A stretch of 64,000 nt of DNA. It comes from Galeruca laticollis. Its lineage: Eukaryota > Arthropoda > Insecta > Coleoptera > Chrysomelidae. The position numbers and the translations under genes were made by a program. Positions 1 to 9,600 of the stretch are shown here, one piece after another. The notes under the pieces are model-generated. The model had not been told where the DNA came from, searched no databases, and was given only the letters and a program-made list of their open reading frames with translations. Each line of letters opens with the position of its first letter. Positions within the stretch are counted from its first letter, which is position 1. The stretch covers positions 311,077,484 to 311,141,483 of the forward strand of contig OY998175.1 in NCBI GenBank assembly GCA_963921935.1, given 5' to 3'.

Positions 1-272
1 CACTTCAAAATCACTCTAAAACAGTAAATTCTGAAAACATAACCACATGAAACACAATAATTAAGTTTATAACCTCCAAATACTACCTGTATAGTTTTTT
101 CCCTCCTAAATTTAGGGGGAAACCCTGAAGTTGGTATCAATGACAGTAATTAAGTTCATAACCTACAAATAGCTTAGAACAGTGTCGCCATCTATTTGAA
201 AACTTTCCCTTAAAAGAGATTTTAAAACTCCCCAACTGTGATCCAAATATTTATCCTTTTCAATATAACAAA
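1..272. other. intronic sequence, no gene; short duplicated segment
   Basis: AT-rich sequence with no supported ORF. About 45 bp at 145-190 (tgacagtaattaag then ataacctacaaatagcttaga) recurs in direct orientation at about 3288-3335. A 'cctaaatttaggg' block near 106-118 resembles blocks at about 52995-53010 and 53650-53665, so this belongs to a dispersed repeat. Confidence 0.5.
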
Positions 273-755
273 ATATCAAAATATTCGTGGACTGATCTTC
301 GTCGTTAGTTACCATTGTTATAACCTAAAAAACATATAAGGTACCACCCTGTACATACAAATATCGTCAATGATGCTTACCACTCTCCACGTAGATACCA
401 TAACTGGTTAAGGAATTCCTCCAGGTGTCGTCAGATGGCAAACTTCACTTTCAGGCAAATAAAATCGCGTAAAAGGCAAATCACAATTTCTACATTCCAA
501 TCAGTCTTCAAAATGACAAAGTACTTACGAATCGTCTTGAAATCCCAGCGTCATTTTATATGGTACAGGAAACACCCTTACTTTTGTCAGCGCTCTAGGT
601 TGGGGATAACGCCACGCCATTGCCGTGATGGATTTATTCCAAAACATAACTTATAAATATTTATTGTTTATTAGTAATTTCGAAATGAGAGAAATAAAGA
701 TACAAATAAAATGGACAATATTTTTCAAACATTATTTTGAGTTTTTAAAGGGAAA
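273..755 (-). pseudogene. inverted, decayed copy of vps13B exon 4, its 54-bp intron and the start of exon 5, plus upstream intron sequence
   Basis: The reverse complement of about 273-672 matches about 12527-12926 at roughly nine bases in ten by eye: exon 4, the short intron and the first bases of exon 5. Continuing, about 675-755 matches the reverse complement of about 11700-11795. The copy lacks the 0.7-kb block at about 11797-12525. In the exon 4 frame the copy has at least three stops, so it is not coding. The open frame at 435-656 on the + strand is simply the antisense of the dead exon. This is a segmental inverted duplication, since it includes the intron, not a processed copy. Confidence 0.85.
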
Positions 756-774
756 AAAGTCTTGTCACTATTAG

Positions 775-1260
775 TCATAGCTCACTTACACGACTCCGCT
801 CCTGCACAACACCGCCTTAAACGGAGATAACTATTGACTGCCTATGCGTCGAGAGCTAGTAGGCAACCAGCTGCCCACGCGCTTACAGATATCAGTCAAA
901 TAACTGTATCCGTGCTTATAGCTGGCAATCAACGCGTCGACCAAATTTCGGGGTAGACACAGTTTGTGATCAGTATCCATTGAAATAACTTAATTTTTTC
1001 CTACTTCTATGGTTCTATTGGCGCTGACAGCAGCGGGTGGCAACTTGCCCCTCCCCTGCGTACATCGCGCAGGCCGCCCGCTTGAAGCGCGTGGTAAGCA
1101 TGCGGTAAGCGGGACGCAACTATTGAATGGTACGATGGCGGTATGCTCGCTTACAGCAAGCTATCTGCTATTTTGTGTTAATGTAACGTGTGCCTACAGA
1201 GGCCCTAAGACTCACATTTCAATGAACTTTGTCTGCCGGGTGGGAGCGGTGTTTCATAAG
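775..1260. other. GC-rich island of unknown origin
   Basis: About 480 bp clearly richer in G and C than its surroundings, with many CpGs (for example gcgcaggccgcccgcttgaag near 1068). An open frame of 131 codons at 1009-1404 runs from the island into the minisatellite but resembles nothing I know and is not proposed as a gene. It could be the LTR or end of an unrecognised element. Confidence 0.45.
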
Positions 1261-1261
1261 T

Positions 1262-3010
1262 CGGCTACAACCTTTATAGTATCCTTATTCCTGCTGTATA
1301 TGTCATTATTAGAAGCCTTGTTACTGCTGTGTATGTCATTGTTAGTCTGTGTGTCATTATTAGTCCCATATTTGCCTAGTTTTTGCTGTGCATGTCATTA
1401 TTAGTCCTGTAATAGCCTTGTTTCTGTTGCGTGTGTCATTATTAGACTCAAAGAAGCCTTGTTTCTGCTGTGCATGTCATTGTTATTCGTATAGTAGCCC
1501 CTTTCCAACTGGGTGTCCCATATTGGCCTTGTTTCTGCTGTGTATGTCATTATTAGTCCTGTAATGGCCTTGTTTCTGCTGTTTGTGTCATTACTAGACT
1601 CATAGAAGCCTTGTATCTGTTGTTTGTGTCATCATTAGTCCTGTAATAACCTTGGTTTTGCTGTGTATGTCATTTTTATTCGTATAGTAGCCCCTTTCCG
1701 ACTGTGTGTCATTATTAGTCCCATGTTGGCCTTGTTTCTGTTGTGTATATCATTATTAGTCCTGTAATAGCCTTGTTCCTGCTGTATATGTCATTATTAG
1801 AAGCCTCGTTACTGCTGTGTATGTCATTGTTAGTCGGTGTGTCATTATTAGTCCCATATTTGCCTAGTTTTTGCTGTGCATGTCATTATTAGTTCCGTAA
1901 TAGCCTCGTTTCTGTTGTGTGTGTCATTATTAGACTCAGAAAAACCTTGTATCTGCTGTTTGTGTCATCATTAGTTCTGTAATAACCTTGTTTCTGTTGT
2001 GTATGTCATTATTAGTCCTGTAGTAGCCTTGTTTATGTTGTGTGTGACATTATTAGACTCATAGAAGCCTTGTATCTGCTGTTTGTGTCATTATTAGTCC
2101 TGTAATAACCTTGTTTCTGTTGTGTATGTCATTGTTAGTCGTATAAGTAGCTCCTTTCCGACTGTGTGTCATTATTGGTCCCATATTGGCCTAGTTTCTG
2201 CTGTGTATGTCATTATTAGTCCTGTAATAGCCTTGTTTCTGTTGTTTGTGTCATTATTAGACTCAGAAAAGCCTTGTATCTGCTGTTTGTGTCATCATTA
2301 GTTCTGTAATAACCTTGTTTCTGTTGTGTATGTCATTATTAGTCCTGTAGTAGCCTTGTTTATGTTGTGTGTGACATTATTAGACTCATAGAAGCCTTGT
2401 ATCTGCTGTTTGTGTCATTATTAGTCCTGTAATAAACCTTGTTTCTGTTGTGTATGTCATTGTTAGTCGTATAAGTAGCTCCTTTCCGACTGTGTGTCAT
2501 TAGTAGTCCCATATTAGCCTTGTTTCTCCTGTATATGTCTTTATTAGTTCTGTAATAGGCTTGTTTCTGCTGCGTGAGTCATTATTTGACTCATAGAAGC
2601 CTTGTATCTGCTGTTTGTGTAATTATTAGTCCTGTAATAACCTTGTTTCTGCTATGTATGTCATTGTTATTCTTATATTAGCCCTGTTCCTATTGTGTCG
2701 CATTATTAGTCCTATAGTAGCCTTGTTTCTGCTGTGTATGTCATTATTGGTCATGTAATAGCCTTGTTTCTGCTGTATATGTCATTATTAACAGCCTTGT
2801 TTCTACAGTTTATATCATTGTTAGTCTCAAAGTAGCCTTGTTTTTGCCATTATACTATGTATGTCATTATTAGTAGCCTTGTTTCTACAGTATATATCAT
2901 TATTAGGTTCATATTAGTTTTGTTTCTACAGTATATATCATTATTAGGTTCATATTAGTTTTGTTTTTCATGTATATGTCTCATAGTAGCCTTGTTTCTG
3001 CCATATTTCA
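1262..3010 (+). repeat. minisatellite, ~41-bp unit with higher-order structure
   Basis: About 1.7 kb of degenerate tandem copies of a unit like agccttgtttctgctgtgta then tgtcattattagtcctgtaat, about 41 bp. A variant containing 'ctcctttccgactgtgtgtc' returns near 1690, 2150 and 2475; the last two lie about 325 bp apart and show a higher-order period. Coding frames through the array are incidental. Confidence 0.85.
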
Positions 3011-3418
3011 ATTTTAGTCTTATATTATACCAGTATTTTTGTATTTTGGGCTCCAAGTGATTTTAAATTTTGAAATAATGAAGTAATACATTATATTTGT
3101 TGTAAAAGTCTAACATGATATGGCAGAGGCAACTACTAGATCTTTTCTGTAGCAGAAATCGAAAAGCCTCAGCTCGAAAATCGTCTTTATAGTGTTGATC
3201 TTTATTAAATTCTCTCCCAGATGATGGTCAGATTCTACAGTGTTTTAAACATTTCCCTCTGTAACAACAACACATTTTACATATTACTGACAGTAATTAA
3301 TTTTATAACCTCCAAATAGCTTAGACCCTTTTGCCTTGACAGTTGACAGGTGTCAATTTCCAAAAATTTATAAAATCTAGGTTATAATTTGAATAATTGA
3401 TTATTTAAATATTTTTAG
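3011..3418. other. end of upstream intron, nothing recognised
   Basis: AT-rich intron sequence leading to the acceptor at 3417-3418. It contains the second copy of the short segment also present at 145-190. No ORF or element ends seen. Confidence 0.4.
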
Positions 3419-3655
3419 GTACTGGACGCATTCAAAGGGATCAAAAAGGATTTGATAGTGCTGTCTCAAAGTGTAGAAAAGCAAGTTAGCTCGGAGGATA
3501 TAAAAACAGCTGTACCTAGTACAAGTAGCAGAATAAAAAATGGCGACACGTACAGTAAATTTCAAGAAATCAAAGATACGCTCGGAGGTACCAACGCAGT
3601 CAATGTCAAATTTGATCAACTCGTATTTTCCGTACAGTCTGATTCTGGACATGAG
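3419..3655 (+). CDS. Vps13B: vps13B exon 1 of window
   Basis: Acceptor AG at 3417-3418, donor GTAGTT after 3655. 79 codons, phase 0 at both ends, beginning 'VLDAFKGIKKDL'. Charged, helix-rich stretch of the middle part of the protein, with no domain signature of its own. It is continuous in frame with the next exon across an 82-bp intron. The exon upstream of it is not in the window, because the preceding 3.4 kb is repeats. Confidence 0.75.
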
Positions 3656-6600
3656 GTAGTTATTCAAGTTTTCTTTTTTGACAGTCGAGTCAGATCAGTC
3701 TTGAAAATATTCTATTCTTGATTGCCATTTGTTTTAGATACATCTCGGTATGTCAAAAATGTCTAGCACCATAGCATTGTTATCACGACCTGAGAAACTA
3801 TCTTTAAAAACGAATCTGCATTGCCTCACCTTATCAGTTATTAACGGCGTCTCCAAAAAACTTCTATTAAACCCTTGGACTGTTTCTATCGACGTATCGA
3901 TATTCTGGGAATCATGGCAAACTCATGACAGTGATCCACATATACAGATAAGTATAGAAAGCGATTGTATTATCGTGGATGTCAGTCCTGAGCAGTTGAA
4001 ATGCATCGAAGTTGTAGTTAAAGATATCAACGAATTTGTTTCCACGCTTCCGCTTACAGTAAGTTTTTGAAAACTGTGTCCATTGACGATTCGTTCCCAC
4101 TGTTTTTTTCTTTATAGGAAAACGTTCAAAACGATGTCGCATCCGAACCATTGCCCGGAAGAGGATTTGAGAAAGATCAACATTATAAAGACGATTTGAG
4201 AGCTGGGGCTTTTCAATTTATCGATGCGACTACAGAAAATACCGAGGAGTTGCCTCTACCATATCAGGTATGACTTTTATAATAAATATAATGTATTTAT
4301 TCCATTATTTCAAAATTTAGAAGCACCTGCAGACCTCAATTTGAAAGTATTTCAGCATAAAAAACAAAAATACTTGTCGACTATTAGACTAAAATGAACT
4401 ACTATGAGACATATATATCAGAAGGCTACTATAGAATTAATAATGGCATATACAGTAGAAATAAGGTTATTACGAGACATAAACATTAGAGATAAGGCTA
4501 CTGTATGACTAAAAATGGCATACACTGCAGAAGCAAGGCTACTGTAGGACAAACACATCGGAAACAAGGCTACTACAGGACGAATAATGACATACCCATC
4601 AGAAACAAGACTAATGTGATACTAATAATGACATACTCTATAGAAAACAAGGCTAATATGAGACATACACAGCAGAAACAAGGTTACTACAGGGCTAATA
4701 ATGACTTACACATCAGAAACAAGGCTTCTATAAGACTAATATTGATATTCACAGCAGAAATAAAGCTACCATGAGACTAATATTTATATAAAGAAGGAAA
4801 AGAAGGCGTGGTCATTATCAACTGTGACAATAGACATTCAAAATAAAAAAAACAGTAGAAAACGAACTCGAAACCAATATAGTGTTACAGAAGGCAGACA
4901 TAAAAATCCTAAGATTATAATAAGAGGAGTTGAAGAAGAATTTATATTAGAGGATGAAGAAATGGTAATACAAACTATTAGAGATCAAAATGAAATTGGC
5001 ACAAATGACAATAGCATACTAAAAATACATTCAAGATATAACCAAAAAGGGAAGCAGGACAAGGGAAATATTATTCTGGAAACTGACGTTACTTTACGAA
5101 ACAAGTTATGTCAAGATGGAAAGGTAAACATTGGTTGGCGAAGATGTATGGCAAGCGAATTTTTTTCAATAGTAAGATGCTATAAATGCGCAAGATATGG
5201 ACATATAGCGGCAACATGTGAAAATCAAGTTACTTGTTGCAACTGTAGTAATAATCATAAGACAGCAGAGTGTAATTCAGATAGTATTAAGTGTATTAAT
5301 TGTTTTGAAACTAATATAAAACTGAAAAAAACTTTAAATACTAACCATAAAGTAACAGATTCAGAATGTTCTTGTTATAAAAGAATTATTGATATTGAGT
5401 CTAAAAAGACAAAAAGTACCTAGCAATTACAGCTGGCTGATAAAGTGGAGCCTAATAATAATGAATCAATCAAGTTGTTTCATCAAAATGTACAGGGTAT
5501 TTCAAACTGTGTCAACAACTTAAATGTAATACTAAGTGGTCTTAAAGTTGATTTTGTTGTATTAACAGAACATTGGCAAAGTGCAGACCGAATAAAAGCA
5601 TACCAGTTGGAAAATTACACAATGGCATCATTCCACTGCCGCACTGCCAAACTTGCACATGGGGGTGTGGTTCTATACTGTGCGGACTTTTTGAGACCAA
5701 TAATTAGACAAGATATTAACTCATTGAGTGAGTGTTTTTAAATGAAACTCAAGGTCTCTAGTTAATTCCACAATATAGAATTTTCAATAAATTGTATTAT
5801 ATTGTGGAATTAACTAGAGACCTTAAGTTTCATTTAAAAACACTAATATGAGCATATTCCACGAAGTAAGGGTCGAGACAGTCAATTTCATTGAGTGAGG
5901 ATTATGTTTTTGAATGCACTGCAGCAGAGTTCAAAGTAGATAATGTTTACTACGTTATATGTGTCGTGTATAAACCCCCAAATACGAAAACAGACGAATT
6001 TTTAAATAAATTAGATCAATTGTTAGATACAGCAACTGCTGATGATAAGTATGTGATAGTAGCTGGTGATTTTAATATAGACATGCTGCCTCTTCAAAAG
6101 AACGTTAGAGATATAAATCTTGTTACAAATGTCTTGAATGTCTATAATATGAAATTCACAGTGGATACACCTACTAGAGTAACTAATACATCAAAAACGT
6201 GCTTAGATAATATTTATGTATCAAACTTCATTCAATTTAAGGTGAATATTATTAATAATAATATCAGATCACTTTAGTCAGTTGATCAGTATTTTTAATA
6301 AACAGGTAAAAAAAGAAAGCTCTTATCAACGTAAACGTATATTCAGTTCGCAAAATTATGAATATTTCTATAATTTACTCTGCACCGAGGCGTGGTTTTC
6401 AGTTTATGAAGCATTAACAGTGGATGAAAAATATAACGCTTTTTGTGCAATAATTTGTACACACTTCAATTTGGCTTTTCCTTTTAAACAATTTCAGTCT
6501 AATAAATATCGTAAACCTGAATGGATAACGAATACGGTTATTTGTGCTAGGGAAACTTTAAATCTCTTGTTTGAGCTGTACATTCAAAATCAAATTCCAA

Positions 6601-9600
6601 AGCAAACTTACAATGAATATAGAGTATATTACTCCGATCTTATCAACCAAGAAAAAAGAAAATATTATGATAATCAAATAAGTGCCTCTGATAATAAAAG
6701 TAAGACCATTTGGAATATCATACATAAAGAAAAGGGAATAAAAAAATCAAAAGCTGAAGAATTTAATAGCATTAAAATAAATAATAAAGTAATCAGTTCT
6801 CCATCTGAGGCTTCTGCTGCCTTTAATAACTTTTTTGTAACAGCGGCAAGTAATCTTATAGGCACAACAACAATAAATGTAAATCTTAATCACATGTGTA
6901 ATATTCAATCTTCTATGTACATAACAGAGGTAAATGAGGCAGAAATCTTGGAAATTATCGCTAGTCTAAAACAAAAGAACTCTAGTGGAGATGATGGTAT
7001 AAGTAACAAGATGATTAAAAGAATGGCCCCCTTTATATTAAAACCTTTAACATACATTATAAATGCATCTTTGTTGAGTGGTACCTTTCCATCGAGGTTG
7101 AAAACAGCGGTTGTTAAACCATTGTTTAAAAAGGGCGATTCATTATTACTAGAGAACTATAGACCCATTAGTTTATTATCCAGTTTCTCAAAGGTTTTTG
7201 AAATTGCGACGTGTAGACGATTAATATCCTTCTTACATTCTAACGACACCATTGCACCAAATCAACATGGATATCAAAAAGGTAAATCTACAGCTGCGTT
7301 CGACTTTTTGAGAGATATTCTTGAGGCTCTGGACAATGGAAATATCAAGGGCCTTCGACTGTGTTCATCATACGACTCTACTCAACAAAATAGAAAAACT
7401 GGGGATCCGGGGATTAGCTTATAACTGGTTTAAGTCATATCTAAGTGAAAGGTCCCAAAAAGTATGCGTTACATTGAATTCTGTTGAGTATATCTCGGAC
7501 TCTAAACCAATTGTGCTAGGAGTTCCTCAGGGCAGTGTACTTGGTCCAATTCTGTTCCTATTGTACATAAATGATCTTTCATCATATCTAAGTGATTACT
7601 CAGTCGTTATAACAAATTATGCAGATGATAGAAATGTGTTAGTTTCAGAAAATAATTTTGATGCTTTAGAACAGAAGGCTAGCTCGTCAATTTCAAAAGT
7701 TTCTGAATGGTTTCACAATAACTCAGTGTATATTGTTTACACATAATCGTAACGAAACCACATATCCAAAAGAAATAGGAATTGATAATAATTCCATCGA
7801 ATTAGACAGCAAAATTAAATTTCTGGGTATTACTATGGATAAACATGTGAACTGGATGGATCATGTACAGGTGCTCTGCACTAAACTTAGCCAAAATTGT
7901 TATTCATTGAAAGAGTTAAAAAAGGTAGTTAATCAACATTCATTAATAACAGCATACTTCTATTCACATTTATCATATGGGATTGTGTTTTGGGGTGGTA
8001 CACACGGTCAAAGTGTTTTTATAATACAAAAGAGGGCGGTGAGAATCCTGGCTGGTTTGAAAATCCGTGAGAGTTGCAGAGGTCTTTTTAGAGCTCTTAA
8101 TTTACTTACTGTACCTGCCTTATATGTATATGAATGCCTGTGTTATGTACGTAGAAATCGTGATTATTTTTCTAAGTTTCTAATTAATCATAGTTACGAC
8201 ACCAGACAAGTAGACTTGTTTCGTTATCCTGTACATAGAACAAGTTTACTAGAAAAGGGCTGTTTTTACAAATGTTTATACTTTTTTAATTTGCTTCCGG
8301 GGAAGATCCGAGATATTACGTCAATTATCCACTTCAAAAACACCATAAAAAGGTCTGTGATAGCTGCAGAGCCTTATGATATAAATGATATCAATAAAAC
8401 TATTTTTCTTTTTTGACTCTTAAAAATTCTTAATATTTTATTACTCATAGCTGTACTTACATGTAATATATCTCTATAATAATATTTTTTTTTCTGTAAT
8501 GTTTAATACTTATAGCCGGTTGCACCAGCTAAAAAACAGTCCGTTGAATCGGCCGATCGACCGTAAATCGTAGCTTTCGTGTTGTACCATCCAAAAGCTG
8601 TCCGTTAATCGATTGATTTTACGGACAGAATTAAACGACTGTTTTCGGGCGATAATTGCAAATACGGACCGTTATTTAGAGTAATAACCTCACTATACCA
8701 ATGACATTTGTTTGTTGTTCTGAAGTTTACAGTGATTTGTCAATATTTTTAATATTATTTATGAATCATATTACATTACGATTAGATAGATATTACATTG
8801 TTAGACATGACACAGTAATAGATATGGATACGTCTTCCTCTTCTTCATCTGATGAAGAGCTCGACCGCATAATGGAACTTCTTCCAGAAATAAGACAAGT
8901 AAGACCAAGGCGTGATCCATTTAATTTATTCAACAACCAACAATTTAAAGCAAGATATCGTTTTTGTAAAGAAATAGTTAACCAGCTATTGCAAACGATT
9001 GGAGAAGATTTATTACGTTCCCAAAAGAATAATGAAGTGACTCCTATGAATCAATTATTAATAACGTTAAGATACTACGCCACAGGTTCATTTCAACAAG
9101 TGCTCGGTGATCATATTAACATACATAAAAGTACCGTGTGTAGAATAGTGCATCGAGTAGGGCACTACATAGCTTTATTAAGTGATCGTTTCATTCGAAT
9201 GCCTAAAACAAATAAAGAAATTGGTGTGGTGAAACAGCAATTTTATAACGTTGCTAGATTTCCTGGTGTTATCGGAGCAATTGACTGCACCCATATTAAG
9301 ATTTTGTCGCCTGGTGGTGAGAATGCAGAGGTTTATAGAAATCGTAAAGGCTGGTTTTCCATCAATGTGCAAGTGATTGGTGATATGAAATTGAAGATTC
9401 GAGACATAGTAGCAAGTTATCCGGGATCTGTACACGATAGTACTATTTATAACGATAGTTTAATTCGTGCTCGATTTCTTAATAATGAATTTCCCAACAG
9501 TTATTTGATAGGCGATGGAGGGTACATGTGCACAAACCACTTAATGACACCACTGAGTAACCCACAAACACAATCCCAAAATAATTATCAAAACGCACAT

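Noticed and set aside
435..656. Open frame of 73 codons on the + strand
   Set aside because: It is the antisense of the decayed vps13B exon 4 copy; no independent support for a gene.
1009..1404. 131-codon open frame over the GC-rich island and minisatellite
   Set aside because: No recognisable domain, and its end is translated minisatellite.
1262..3010. Possible CRISPR-like regular repeats
   Set aside because: Units are directly adjacent and degenerate with no unique spacers, and the DNA is eukaryotic; it is a minisatellite.
5733..5887. Hammerhead or other self-cleaving ribozyme in the hairpin element
   Set aside because: No CTGATGA and GAAA core arrangement is present in either orientation.
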